NCBI GenBank assembly: GCA_029959085.1
Contig: JARWIR010000017.1
Coordinates: 24,603,507-24,667,506 of the forward strand
Direction: 5' to 3'
DNA length: 64,000 nt
DNA from: Nemophila menziesii
Lineage: Eukaryota; Streptophyta; Magnoliopsida; Boraginales; Hydrophyllaceae
Shown: positions 23,687 through 35,610 of the stretch, piece after piece
Numbering within the stretch: the first letter of the stretch is position 1
Layout of the letters: each line of letters starts with the position of its first letter
Program-made: the position numbers and the translations under genes
Notes under the pieces: model-generated
The model's database searches: none
What the model was told of the DNA's origin: nothing
The model's input: the letters and a program-made list of their open reading frames with translations, nothing else

Positions 23687-23704
23687 TCCCTAGCAGCGGC
23701 GCTA
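23687..23704 (-). other. Degenerate tRNA-Asp primer-binding site
   Basis: Minus-strand TAGCGCCGCTGCTAGGGA, 15 of 18 matches to the site in the young element, with the same 6-nt spacer to the LTR. Confidence 0.8.
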
Positions 23705-23710
23705 AAAACT

Positions 23711-25185
23711 TGGTGGGACCAAAGGTTTAATAAATAAAAGAATAGATAAATATATAATAAAGATCACACACCCGCTACTACCACGAGAAACTCACTACAG
23801 GTGCACATATCGTTTACAAGTTATAGTTAATAAGTAAAGTTCGTTTTCAAGGATTAATATGTTAGATCGAATTGTGTTTAAGATAAAAGCGTAAAAAAGA
23901 TTAATTGTAAGACTAAAAGAAAAATAAGAAGATAAATATTCATTGGTTTTTATGGATAAGAATCTAGATAATATAAACTAAAAGAATGTAGATGATAAAT
24001 ATAGCTTAGGGTTGCTAGTATGCACTTATCCTTCTAAATCAATATTCTAGTTATAAGGATGATTTATCTTTAAGCAAGTATAATATCTAGGATTCTATAG
24101 TCCTCTTAACTCCCGTCAGGGTAGACTTAGGTGGCAACCTCAACACTACCAGGGGACTTGGGTAAGGGGACCCTGCGCAGTGATCGGTGGTAAAATCAAA
24201 CCTTAGTAACTATCTAACTAAGCAAGCCTATCAAGATCACTACCGCACACTAGACGATTATGTGGTGTTGTCAACAATTGAAACCCCGGTTAGGGAGACA
24301 ATCCAACTACTAATGGGGTAACCCTATACTCGTGCACTAGTAAGGACTACAAACATTAAGTCAAAACACATAACACAAATATGTAAATAAGAAACTCAAT
24401 CAATTAACTGTCACTTTCCCAAATAAAAAAGAAATATAAAATTTAGAATTCAAATATTATACATATGTAAACCCAAGCTATGGGAAAATTAGTCCATAGT
24501 AGAAAAATATAAAACTAAAGATAAAATACATACTCTCAACTTGTTTCTCTAGATGATAAAACTTGATATTAAGGATGTAAATACACGCAAGGACATGTTT
24601 ACAAAATAAGGTAGTCATATTTATAGGTGTATGGTAGAAACCTAGAGTGTTCCCCAAGTTATTGAGTCTAAATTCAACTCTAATTCGTATTCCTAAATAA
24701 TTGGGACTAGTTGACCTTAGGGGTTTGTGAAAATCATAACTCCTTCCTTACTTATCCAAATCCATTAATCTGTATATCAAAAAGTTTGCAATTCAAAGAC
24801 CTTTTTTAACCTCAAAGGGATTCTTCAAATTCCTTGTCTGTTTTCTACAACATTCAAATTACTAGACGTCTTCACAGCTGGACATCAACTTTTGGCAACT
24901 TTTCTACTTTTTTAAATCAACTTTCTCTCCTTTTAACTTTATTTCGCCTTGGATCTTATTTACTAACTCCTTAACATTGATTTGGAATCTAATATCATCA
25001 TTACATCTAAGAGCTTCACATTTAACACATAAATTACACTAAAACGCTCTAAAAGTAATAAACCTCCAAATCATGAATTAAGAAACAATCAACTAATAGG
25101 GAAGAATCCCTCAATTAAGAACATATTACACCTAAAAATGATGTTTCCAAACTAAATTAATATTATCACAAATATGGAGACATCA
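23711..25185 (-). repeat. 5' LTR of old Athila-like element
   Basis: 1,475 bp, pairing with 6523-7037 plus 14786-15713. It carries a minus-strand TATAAATA at 24618-24625. It ends at 25185, directly before TTCAT. Confidence 0.88.
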
Positions 25186-25216
25186 TTCATGAACTTTGGA
25201 ATGGTTCACATTTGGA

Positions 25217-25372
<156 letters not shown>

Positions 25373-25410
25373 GATGTGTGGGTGAAAATATGGGTGAAAT
25401 CATTCTTTAC

Positions 25411-26040
25411 TTTTTTTTAATCAATTTATCAAACATTTTATAAATGAAGAACCAACAACCAGTTTTACATATTACGCCCAATATCATGGGCTCACACTTT
25501 ACCTTCTCCTTAATGGGCTTTTACAAACCAACTACATTGAATTAACTAGCTATTACAAAATTTCTCAATTAATACGCTAGTCCTATTACATTTGATTTTC
25601 CTACTCTTTAATTTGATAGCCAAAATAGAAATAATTCTATTGTATAGTCTATCTTCATTTAGCTCCCATTCTCCATGGTCTCTTCTATTTCTCTCATACC
25701 AAATAAAGTATATATAAGTATTAATACACGCGCTTAGAACTAGTAAAGCTTCTGAATTCGCAAGCAATTTGCTCCATCAAAGTGTTGAAGTTGCTATTAA
25801 TATTGCATTGATCAAGTATTTTCTGCAACACAACTTTAGAGAACTTATAGTGTATAAAAATATGATCCACATCCTCATCTTCAACTTTGCACAAAGGGCA
25901 CACAGTAGTAACATTTAAGCCCCATTCCTTCATTCTAAGCTTAGTTGGAAGCCTGTTTGAACACCTAACCACGCAATAAAAGAACAGCGAGGAATACACA
26001 ACTTAGCCCATATTACTTCACTCCAAGAAATAAGTAAAGG
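25411..26040 (-). pseudogene. LINE ORF2 3' end: zinc-knuckle (zf-RVT) and C-terminal tail
   Basis: Minus strand. WSEVIWAKLCIPRCSFIAW (26000-26040) shifts frame into NRLPTKLRMKEWG, then VCPLCKVEDEDVDHIFIHY, the CxxC...HxxxxH pattern of the zf-RVT domain downstream of plant LINE reverse transcriptases. The tail NTYIYFIWYERNRRDH (25546-25767) is the usual end of ORF2. A T8 run at 25411-25418 is the poly(A) tail on the minus strand. RT is not present upstream, so the copy is 5'-truncated. It is separate from the LINE at 1-2606. Confidence 0.85.
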
Positions 26041-29000
26041 GGTATAATATGTAATGGTAAAATAGCTATTTAGTGTTAAATCTTCTGATTAGCCTTTAGT
26101 TAGAAGAGTGGATTAGGTGGGGTTTCTTGGGTCTTGAGGATGGGTCATCATGACCCGCTGGGTAAATATTTAGGTGGTCTGGTTTTTAGGATAAGTAAAT
26201 ATATGGTATTCTAGATAATAGGTTTCTAAAATATTTTCTATTACTCCCAACCCTAGTGACTATGCAACCCCTTTTATAGAGTTAGATATAAAAGATAGTT
26301 TGCCTATCATAGTCTAACTTTTGTAAACTCAAGGCCCATGCGCCTCTTTCTAATCATCTTAATATAATAATATTACATATACTTAGTTAAATAATAGTGA
26401 TTAATTATTATTTAATCAATATCCAAGTTAAGGATAATGTAAGGAATGATATTTAGCTTAACTTCCAATAGTGGGCTAGGACCCAAATAGGATATCCATA
26501 TAGGATTATCCTAAATATCTCCCACTAGATCTAGTTCACTATTGGTCGTCCAGATTTCTGGCTATGCTCGTTCCTCGAAATAGTTGAGATACCATCCAAA
26601 ACCGTATAGGGAAGGGAAATGTCAGGCGTGTTAGAAAGGTCTTATGACGCCTCCCTAGAAAACTGGTACCACGACTACTTTTTAAACTAATGACATAAAT
26701 ATTGATTAGCTTATCAGTGTAGATTCATTTATCGTCACCATATTATACCTTATATGAGCTATCTACTCTAGTCACCATGGCTCCCATGAGCCAAAGTTTC
26801 CTTACATTACAGATGGGTACAAAGAACCTATATATGTATTTGTAAGTCTTTAGACACAAATACAAACACAAACACTTTTAAATAGGTCGCTAGGTTATTG
26901 AAAAAATACTATATTTATTAATCAAAACCATTAGATGGAATAGGTGTAGCCCCTCTTAGTTTATCTACTAGTCGTCCCATCAGACACCCAAATGTTTTAC
27001 TAAGCACTAAAACATGTTCAGAATCAATCCTTTCTTGAGGAGATATTGTCTTTCTCAAGGTTGTTGCTTTCTTACGAAATCACAATCAAGATGAGATTAT
27101 TACAAGTCATGATCAAATTTACTAATTTTATTCCTATTTACCACTACATGATTCCAATGGTCGATCCACTAAACAATGGTGTAATCTAGGTATGTTACAG
27201 TATCAGTCTTGCTGAAATGGGAGATTTTTTGGTTTTATCATTTAACTATCGCTAGCTAACTAAGATCTATACTAATTAATGAGATATGAATTAGATGATA
27301 GGAGTAACTATCCTATGATGCTATTAGAGGTAGTATTAAGTTATCTTGATATGTGGAATTTTTTAAAAGTTGAATACTAGATTAACCCTTATTACATTTC
27401 AATGTTGCATTAACATTTCAAAATACTAGAAATAAATTTTTTGTTATGTATTCGTCATTTAGGAAAATTTTATTCCAAGATTTCTGAAAAAAATCATTTG
27501 TGATTGACCAGATCATTGATAGAAATAATATCCAAATATATTGGATTTCTTGTTTGGTCAATCTAAGATACAGATACCGTTGTCTCGATTTTTTTCACAG
27601 GCTGTTACAACCCGATTAAAGAAGTGTCTTAATTGGAACCTAGAGTATATAGCTAATGATTATATATTTGTTATTACCATCAATCTTAACTCTGTTAAGT
27701 TACATTAATTATATTACTTTATTACTCGGCTAATCCTACTAACATGTGACATATTGCAATACACTGGATCATTTACACACATGGTTTTTCTGCACTGAAT
27801 AAATTATTTGCGGGTCATCTAATCATGTACTACGGTCGCTAAAAGTTTTAACTAAGATAATTATTTACAAGCCATATACTTCAATTATAGCATAAAAAGG
27901 AAAAATAAATTCAAATTAAATTACATCATTTTTTAATAACAACTATTAGAAATTACACTAATAAGGTCTGAATAAATAGATTATAATATGGATAAAAAAT
28001 TGATGAGGTCAAGGGGATGAAGTTCTATCTGGAGTCTGGGTTAGGTCATCGTTCTCGTCATCTCTGGGTCTCGACCCGCTTGAAGAAGATACTTATGTGC
28101 ACGGATTAGTCGATTGTGATTGACCGGGTGGGATGATATCTAATGGAACGCTACCATGTTGTATAATTAGCTGGTTGAGTTGTCAAACTAGCATCATATA
28201 GTAATCCTGGGTAAGGACTGAAGGAATCGGGGTAGACCCGGTAGTATCCGTCGATCCCTAGTTATGGGCTCCGGATGGGCATGTAGATTGGGGTAAATCA
28301 TTCACAGCCGCAACTACCTACATGAATGTATCAGCCATCTATTTGCGCACAACAATCATAGTTGGGCCTTGGTTCCGTCTCTAACTCTAGGTTAGAATGA
28401 TATTTCCAATTCCTTGTTTCCAACTTTTTTATTGCGGGACCTATATGGTCATGTGCCACCTCAATCAAAGTTCAGAGCTGATCTTCCTTGCTTAAATATT
28501 GTGGTGGTGTGGCCTAGGACTCAAAAAGACCACTTGAAGCTTATGTTACTTTGTAGATCCTCGATTTCAACTCAAGTTCTTAGTAGAAAAATTTTAAGTG
28601 GAGACAATTATAATTAGACAATCCTAAACCATATTTTAAGTTACATCGCACTATTCGAATCGCTTATCTCGCCAATCTCACGTCTTACACTTTCCAATCT
28701 TGAAATAATATTCAACAATCTCCAGCCTCTACCACGCGAGTGTAGGTGTAAGAGCGTCGGGATCATCACGTGTCTCTGGTTGAAACTTTGGATACCCCTC
28801 ATCGGGGTCCTTCAAAACAACAATTTTGGAGTTAATAATACAAATATATTTAACTACAACTTGTTTACCTATTTAGTAAATAATATAAATAAAATATTTA
28901 TACATGGTCGATTATAATTAAATTATTAAGCAATTACCATTTGCCTTTACTATTACACCCGGAAATAGGACCACGAGGACTTCTCGGTGGATCATTACCC

Positions 29001-29265
29001 TCGTTATAACCATTATGGCATCTAGATACAACATCAGTCATAATAATTTACAACTCAATTGTTAGGGTTCAATATGTATTTATAATTGATAGGGGTTACA
29101 ATATAAAAAATAAATAACTTATTACTTTACAGTATAATAAATAATTTATAAAATTATAGTAAATAACTAATAAAATTACATTATGAATTCAAATAATACA
29201 ATCGACAATTATACACAATAAAATTGAATAAAAATAAATAAAATGACACACAATTATCTAAAATT
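26041..29265. other. Spacer; possible Copia LTR remnant at 26.0-26.5 kb, no gene recognised
   Basis: Around 26495-26520, minus-strand AGTGGGAGATATT resembles a Copia polypurine tract, and the ~450 bp to its left could be an LTR. I could not find its partner or any coding part. The remainder is AT-rich with short frames only, including one of 67 codons at 28414-28617 with no recognised motif. Confidence 0.35.
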
Positions 29266-29269
29266 TCTT

Positions 29270-30065
29270 TTTGTCCCCTTCATTTCCAATTACTTGTATA
29301 ATAGCCCTTCAAAATTGCACTTTGTCCACTAACTTTTCCAAAATCAAGAAATTAGTTTCCTATATTTTCCAAATATTACATTTAGGTCCTTAAATTAATC
29401 CAAAATTGCACTAGAGCCCCAAAATTTTCCAACATTACCAAACTAGGTCCATGTATTTTCTAATATTACTTTTAGGTCTCTATGTTATGCCAAAAATGCA
29501 TTACCCGCTAAATTTACATAATTATCAAACTATGTCCATTATATTTCAAATATTACTTTTAGGTCCCAATATCATTCAATAATTGCACTAGCCCCTAAAT
29601 TTTATAATTATATCAAACTAGTTCCATGTATTATTCCAAAATTGCACTAGAGACCCTATATTTTTTTTTTAAAATAGCAAACTAAGTCCTTATATTATAA
29701 CACCACAATTATCTTCAACAAATTGGAATATAGTCCCTTAGTTAAAACAAATTTACACACTTCCACCACTTTATTATATCCTAATTAGTCCAAGATATTT
29801 TTAAAATACCATAACCCCACCCTTCCCAACTTTTGAAAAAAAAGATAAACCCACTTTTCCCAACCCAACTCTCAAATATGTCCACCCTAGCCCCAAAGAT
29901 TTTTTTTTAAAAAAACATAACCCTCCCTTAAAATTTTCAAAAAAAGGATGAACCCCCGCCCCCAACCCAACTCTCAAATATGTCCTTCCAAGCCCCAAAA
30001 CTTAAAAAAAAAAAGATAAATCCACCCTCCCACCCAGTTTTTGCAAAAAAAGGATACCCTCTAAC
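29270..30065. repeat. Field of imperfect tandem repeats, pyrimidine-rich on + strand
   Basis: 29270-29720 contains about eight imperfect ~55-65-bp units built from CAAAATTGCACTAGAGCCCC and AACTAGGTCCATGTATT-like blocks. 29800-30060 contains two to three ~108-bp units with CCCAACCCAACTCTCAAATATGTCC-type blocks (29862 and 29965) separated by A-runs. No open frame of interest and no structural RNA signature. Confidence 0.7.
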
Positions 30066-30532
30066 CCGGTCTTCGTATACATAATAAAATAATTATTTCT
30101 AAACAAATAAACTAATCATTTATGAATTAAATTGACAATTACAAATTTCATAAGAAAACAAAAAAAAATTATTAAAAACATAAAAAATAAAGATTACTTG
30201 AGATTGGGTTATTAGGGTAGTTATTGGCTGCTGAAGAACTTCAGAATGGGGGCAAAATAGCCCGGTAGAGGCAGGAGGGGATTATGGCGCCTGGAAAGAT
30301 TGGTCGAGAATCGAAGGAGTATAACAACAATGGAATGGTTTTGATTCGTAGGGAATTGGGAAGTGATTTTTATTGCCAAAGAAAACAGGGTGAGAAAGGA
30401 GAGGGTTTTGAAATGAAAACAAAAGAACGAGAAGAGATGAAACGAATTTTATCTCCTTCTAGATTTTATAAAGTATGATAGATCCAGCGACTGCCACATT
30501 GTCGTTAAAGATGTGAACTAAATTGGATGGGC

Positions 30533-30548
30533 AACTTAGACCGTCAAT
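30533..30548. repeat. LINE target-site duplication, left copy
   Basis: AACTTAGACCGTCAAT, repeated exactly at 30749-30764 (the first bases of the right copy merge with the poly(A) tail). Confidence 0.9.
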
Positions 30549-30748
30549 AAAGAACTGGCTTTCCAAATTTAAGGATTGGAAAGTGTGTCACGTTAACAGA
30601 TGTTTCAATGGTACAGTTGATACTCTCGCAAGATGCACTAAACAGAATATTAATTATGACCAATGGAGCGATTTTACAGTGTTTGGTGTTTTTAATTTTT
30701 TGAATCAAATGTGTAATTAATGTTTCCCTTTGTATCTGACAAAAAAAA
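30549..30748 (+). mobile_element. 5'-truncated LINE insertion (200 bp) with RNase H-like remnant, poly(A) and TSD
   Basis: Plus-strand reading gives FKDWKVCHVNRCFNGTVDTLA, the end of the RNase H-like domain (RVT_3) found at the C-terminus of many plant LINE ORF2 proteins. A stop follows (30718-30720), then a short 3' UTR and A10. A 16-bp target duplication brackets it. This is what a very short 5'-truncated target-primed reverse transcription product looks like. Confidence 0.88.
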
Positions 30749-30764
30749 AACTTAGACCGTCAAT
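30749..30764. repeat. LINE target-site duplication, right copy
   Basis: AACTTAGACCGTCAAT, identical to 30533-30548. Confidence 0.9.
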
Positions 30765-31097
30765 TATTTGAAGGTATTTATAGCGGCTAGTGGTCGTTAA
30801 ATCTTCTTGAACAACTATCAAGCGCTAGCTGTCGCTAAAAATGTTAGATATAGCGAGAAATAATGGTAGACGACAATTAAGTGAACCATTTACCGTCTAA
30901 TAGGGCGGTCGCCATAAGTTTTAGACAATTAGCGACAACTAAATAGTCGGTAGTGCAAGCTATTTTGAACGCAATATTTTTTTTCTTTAAATGTCACATC
31001 GTCTCAAGTGATTACCAGGAGTCGCCTGTACATGTGGTCTAGCGACCATAATTGGCAATTGATTGAGGTCACTGGACGACTAAATTCTAGTAGTGTA

Positions 31098-32688
31098 AGA
31101 TATTAGATAAAAATATTAAGTGACTAAGATAAACATTGAACTAATATTGGCACTTTTAAAAATAAACCAACAGGTCAGTGCCATTTAAGCTCATTTTTCT
31201 GTGTTGACAAGCGTTGAATGTGTTCAAAAATGTTAAGTGACTATTTGCACGATAAAAATTATATAGATACTATTTAAATTGAGACTTTTAAAAGATATGG
31301 ATTAAATAGACAAATATCCAAAAATTAGTAATAAGACTATTTACTTTAACTTTTAAAACTTTAATATCTTTCTCACAAAAATTTAAAAAGATTATCATTG
31401 AACCTGCAATAATGTACTATATATAAAACATATTTTTTCCCACATTCTTTTACGTGGAATGCCTCGTATAAAATCTAAATAGTATAGTTATTTCGATAAA
31501 TGAGATTGAAGGGATCGTGATGGTTTATCATTGGTAAACTTTTAAACTATATTGGCCTTATATATATGTGAGTTGCCATGCAATAATGTCTCAAAGTGTC
31601 GTTTGTAAAAGGAAGCTAATCCATTTCGTCATATGACATAATCCACCAAAATGTGATAAACTTTATTACTAAAACAATATCTTTTGATGTTTCAATCGCC
31701 ACTTAATCTTGTTAACAGTAGCATGAAGAACCACAACTGTCTATTATTGACGCCAAGTGGTAGCCACTTGATTGGTGCTTGAATCGGCTTTTCTTGCTGA
31801 ATTGGAGCACATAATGAAGAGAAAGAAGCATATATATCTCTTACATAAATCATGGTCGAGTTATAAACTTTAAAGGCGTTATTGGATTGCAAACTGACAT
31901 CCAATAAAGACAAATGGGTCCCTACGTTTTTGATGTATTGTACCCTTTTAGGCAAGGAAGTATTTTTCATTTTTCTTCACTTTTCTTTTTTTGGAGGGTA
32001 TACCTTATTACTTTTTTTTTTGTTCAAAGGTATACCTTATTACATCCCTTCTTGCAACGACATATTTTAGAAACATTGAACTTCTATCTTGAAGTAGAAG
32101 GGATTTAATTGCAGTGGTCTAAGATATTTTACTATAGTTTTGGAACTTGTGATTTACTGAATATAAACAAATTGTGATTTTTTTGTCTCACAAGTTATAA
32201 AATACATTAATATAATCAACATCAAAAAATATAAAAATGGACTAATTCCTAAAAAAAGGTTTCATAGAAACTTCTAATATCTATAAAAGGGTGTTTTTTT
32301 TTTAAAAAGAAACAAATCCTACGTATCTACCTATTCAACCATTATAATTATTTGATACTTTAAATATCCTAAATTATCTATACAAGGTTCATCCTTATAT
32401 GTGTGGCAAGATATATCAAAATACACTTTTAAATATAAAAAATATATAATACAAAAAAAACAAAGAAAAATAAAATCTAATTACATTTCATCTTCTTCTC
32501 TTCTTTCCATGACAAGATAGCAACAACTACGCATACACCATAACAAGATCTAGATATAGCAACACATCTAAACAAACACCATATCAAGAACCAAAAATAC
32601 GAAATAAAGTACTGAAATAAAAACAACAAATAAACAAAACCTATGCAACAAATCTACCATCGTGAACTAGAAAGACATGAAATCTTAT
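31098..32688. other. Spacer; weak LINE RNase H-like trace on minus strand
   Basis: AT-rich. A 92-codon minus-strand frame (31692-31970) contains IKWLPLGVNN, reminiscent of the segment preceding the LINE RNase H-like domain, but the next part is out of frame and no catalytic residues are visible. Nothing else is recognised. Confidence 0.35.
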
Positions 32689-32961
32689 TTAAAGTCGAAA
32701 TACCCTGGAGAAACCATCTAAATAGGAGTTTGCGTCTCTATCATTTTCTTCTTTGTTTTCTAAGTTTTCGTCTTCAGAACTGGATTCCACAATGATCACC
32801 TCAGGTTGAGCGGTGGGAAATATCCTAAGTCTAGGAACCTGGGGAGGGCATGATGCATCTAGACGCCCACTCCATGGTTGGGGGCAGGGGCACTTCTTAA
32901 AACGTCTTGGTTTTGGCATGCATGGGATCACTCCTAGCAATAAAATTCAAACCAAGAATTT
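32689..32961 (-). CDS. Possible exon of an unrecognised gene
   Basis: An 83-codon minus-strand frame that is less AT-rich than its surroundings. It has a Cys/Pro/Arg-rich start (MPKPRRFKKCPCPQPWSG), a middle with PTAQPEVIIVESSSEDENLE, an acidic stretch resembling a CK2-type or SUMO-interacting motif (VIIVES followed by Ser/Glu), and an end DGFSRVFRL. A TTATTGCTAG acceptor-like site lies just before the frame (about 32942-32951 in plus coordinates), so it may be a terminal exon. I do not recognise the family. A GRF zinc-finger relic lies 0.6 kb upstream on the same strand and may or may not be related. It could also be chance. Confidence 0.3.
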
Positions 32962-33559
32962 ATTCATATACCTACCTTGAAAACCAAAAAAATGGCTGAC
33001 CACATTATGATAAATTGAACAATTAAGTTTTAAGGTCTTACGAAAGCAAATTCGGTTAAACATTCTAACGAAATTTAAAGTCATATATTAAATAAATAAG
33101 GGTCATTAAAGTCATATATTATAAAAATAGAGGGTTATATAGTCACCAACTATAAACAAAAAGGGGCATACTGCCACCGAGTACAAATATAAAGTATTAC
33201 ACAGTCTCTTCTCCACGAAGTTTTAAATTCACAAAAAAATTCAGCAAACACGAACATTATATTAATGGTGGCTTAGGTTTAACAAATCTAATGACAACAA
33301 CATCGATAAATTATACATATTTTGCAAATAAACTTAAATTAAAAACGATAAACATAACAAGTCAAACTTGAAACAACTAACATCAAAACAAGAACAACAA
33401 TCGCAAAAAGCATCTGATAACAAAACTAAATGCAAATAACAAACTACTCGGACTTGGAAACCATCGTAGCGGTTACGAACCTAACACAAACACACCAGTT
33501 ACATAGCTAATCCTTAGATTTATACTGTCGTTCACCTTCCACATGTGAATCTCCTCGTC

Positions 33560-33790
33560 TCTCTTTAAAAAGTCCTTTACAAGTCAGGAATCACCTTCAA
33601 GCCTCTCGCACCTATGGGTGAATCTACCCACCTGAAGAATAATCACTTCTCCTCTACTGATCAGAAATTCTCACAACCGACTAACCTTCTTCCAGGGTTC
33701 ATTGTGGTCCACAAAGTCTTATGATTTCAATGGACACCATAGTAGACAACCTAGTCCATCTTTTTGGAGTCAGCAATCAAACTATTCGAT
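33560..33790 (-). pseudogene. GRF-type zinc-finger relic
   Basis: Minus-strand reading gives KTLWTTMNPGRRLVGCENF and, after a stop, FFRWVDSPIGARGLKVIPDL. This is the order of the GRF zinc finger (C-x-C-G, W-T-x-x-N-P-G-R-R-F-x-x-C, C-x-F-F-x-W-x-D), a small nucleic-acid-binding finger found in many short plant proteins. The first Cys pair is out of frame and the third Cys block is broken. Frameshifts and stops make this a decayed copy. Confidence 0.55.
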
Positions 33791-33799
33791 GTCGTATAT

Positions 33800-34203
33800 G
33801 CAGACTGTACCATTAATAAATGCAGATGAACAAGATCACAAGAGATAGAAGGGTGAATCATGTAGGGTAATGGTAAATCTATGGTCAAGGGTATAATAAT
33901 TTAGGGTTAAGAGTGAATGGAAATGGCACAAATGCCCTTGCCTGGGTGAAAAAGAATGTCCAGCTACATATGACGTGGCGGTGACATGAAGGTGAGGTGG
34001 AATCACCTGGTGTTGACTAACGAAAATTTCAAAAAAGATCTAACAGTGTCACAAAAACTCAAAGATAAGGGTTATTTGGGGTTTTTTATAACATAGCCCA
34101 TAGCAGGGTTTTACCCTAATTTTATTATTGATCATTATGAACTAAGTTTCTGGTCATATACAATTTCTAAATAGTATATTTGATGATGTTGTATATGTGA
34201 TTA
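33800..34203. other. Spacer, nothing recognised
   Basis: Moderately AT-rich, no open frame above 60 codons and no repeat ends seen. Confidence 0.5.
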
Positions 34204-34877
34204 GTGGCGGATCCAGAAGGTAAATTGAGGAGGACTTAAAATATATAGAAATTCGAAGGTCAACGCATCTGAAGTTTTTTAAGGTAAAAATAGGATAAAT
34301 AAACATATAACTAGCAATGTCAAAATACAAATATGAGAATCTAACACCATAACGTTCATCGTCTCTTAAATTGACGAGCTTAATCGTTCCTAGTTACCCA
34401 AAAAATATGTAAACCAACCCCATTATATACACTTAATTTATATAGTATCATTGGTATTATATTAATATTACCGTATATGTTATTAATATTCAAATTTATA
34501 AATATGAGGAATAAATCATTTATAAGAAATAGACATTATAGTTCTATTGGAGCGATGTAATTAATAAATTACTAAGTAATACTATCATCAAACTCAAAAT
34601 TTATTGTAAATGTAATTTTCGATTATACGTATATTTGAGAAAAAGATAAAGCAGGTGCTAAGATTTGAACATCCAAACTCTATTTCAAATTATGTTATGT
34701 AAAGATCCTAAATTGCTAAGCCAGAATCACTTATGTATTCCTTAGGGCATGCACTTTTTACATAAATATTTAGAAATGACTAATTATTTTCTGGGACAAA
34801 TTTACATCGACGTATAATAAAATTTACGGGTTCAGGGGGGCTTGAGCCCCCCTTGAGCCTTATAGGGATCCTCCCCT
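34204..34877. mobile_element. Candidate non-autonomous DNA element with AGTGGCGGATCC-type ends
   Basis: Left end AGTGGCGGATCCAGAAG, right end complement ACAGGGGAGGATCCCTATAAG: imperfect inverted ends sharing GGATCC. Just inside the right end is a strong hairpin, GGGGGGCTTGAGCCCCCC. A clear target duplication was not found, so superfamily is not assigned. No coding capacity. Confidence 0.42.
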
Positions 34878-35349
34878 GTATGTGATTGTATTAAATATTG
34901 AGATTAAGATTTATTGATGTATGTATATGAGTGGGAAATATCCCTTTACTGCAGCCACCACATAATTTTCATTAAATCTAGATAATTTTCACTCTTCTTG
35001 TGGTTTACATACTTAAATATGTTGTCCACATATATGATTGTGAACTGTTTGAATCATTTTAGTAAGAGAAAAGGTTATATTAGCTTTAATGCAAAAAAAA
35101 ATCTATTAATGAGAAAAATGTCATTATTGCACAATACATATGATAATGGTATTCACTCATTATGTGAATGAAAAAAAATCTCATTCTCGATTTTTCTGCA
35201 AATTTTGCTTCACCAACCTATATTTACCCCAATTAATGGTTTCCCATATATTTAACATTTCCCATACGCAACTACACATACCTTAGATACATGCATATGA
35301 TTTTACAATTTTTCACAATAATCAGGGTTTCGAAATTCCAACAGTCAAA
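34878..35349. other. Spacer, nothing recognised
   Basis: AT-rich; no open frame of interest. Confidence 0.5.
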
Positions 35350-35351
35350 TA

Positions 35352-35608
35352 CTACTTCCGCTGTTCCACAAATAATGTTCACTTAGCTTTTCACATGTTA
35401 AGAAGCAAAATCATTACATTCATCATGACTAAAATACCGCTCATAAAGTGTCTTGATATTTTAAATATTGATTGATACCATAAATTTAAATATTTTAACA
35501 AGGGTAACAGTGGAAAAAGTTGAGATAAAGTGTCTGGAGATTCTAAGTGGGTAATATTTTTGGAACACCATTTTCAATATGTGGACATTATTTATGGGAC
35601 AAATGGAG
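35352..35608. mobile_element. Stowaway-type MITE (Tc1/mariner)
   Basis: Left end CTACTTCCGCTGTTCCACAA, right end complement CTCCATTTGTCCCATAAATA: the CTCCxTCCGTCCCA pattern of Stowaway elements. The inner bases AATAATGTYCAC also match in both arms. It is flanked by TA on both sides (35350-35351 and 35609-35610), the expected target duplication. 257 bp, non-coding. Confidence 0.85.
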
Positions 35609-35610
35609 TA

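Larger units (their letters stand above)
6523..25185 (-). mobile_element. Old Athila-like Ty3/gypsy retrotransposon, internally deleted, hosting a nested insertion
   Basis: Two long terminal repeats of the same family (3' LTR at 6523-7037 plus 14786-15713; 5' LTR at 23711-25185) bound a minus-strand element. Flanks TTAAT and TTCAT look like a 5-bp target duplication with one change. Inside, in sense order, are a mutated tRNA-Asp primer site, gag, protease, the tail of integrase, the post-pol GTTAAA block, a GC-rich palindrome patch, and a third ORF with the plant transposon-protein domain. RT, RNase H and the integrase core are missing. The LTRs differ by roughly 10-15 percent by eye over the first 150 bases, so it is old. 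A younger element sits in its 3' LTR, and a 1.5-kb tandem duplication lengthens its 3' part. Confidence 0.88.
30484..31097. mobile_element. CACTA transposon end fragment
   Basis: Ends at 31097 with TTCTAGTAGTG, the complement of CACTACTAGAA, a typical CACTA terminus. A second CACTACCG-type end is at about 30947-30956. Inside are subterminal palindromic motifs of the form AGCGAC...GTCGCTA (30783-30800, 30820-30838, 30930-30950, 31040-31060). No transposase here and no convincing left terminus, so it is a fragment or two overlapping ends. It contains a LINE insertion at 30549-30748. Confidence 0.65.

Noticed and set aside
28414..28617. 67-codon plus-strand frame
   Set aside because: No motif, no splice or promoter context; composition like the surrounding spacer.
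31692..31970. 92-codon minus-strand frame with IKWLPLGVNN
   Set aside because: Only a faint resemblance to the segment before a LINE RNase H-like domain; the following block is out of frame and lacks catalytic residues.
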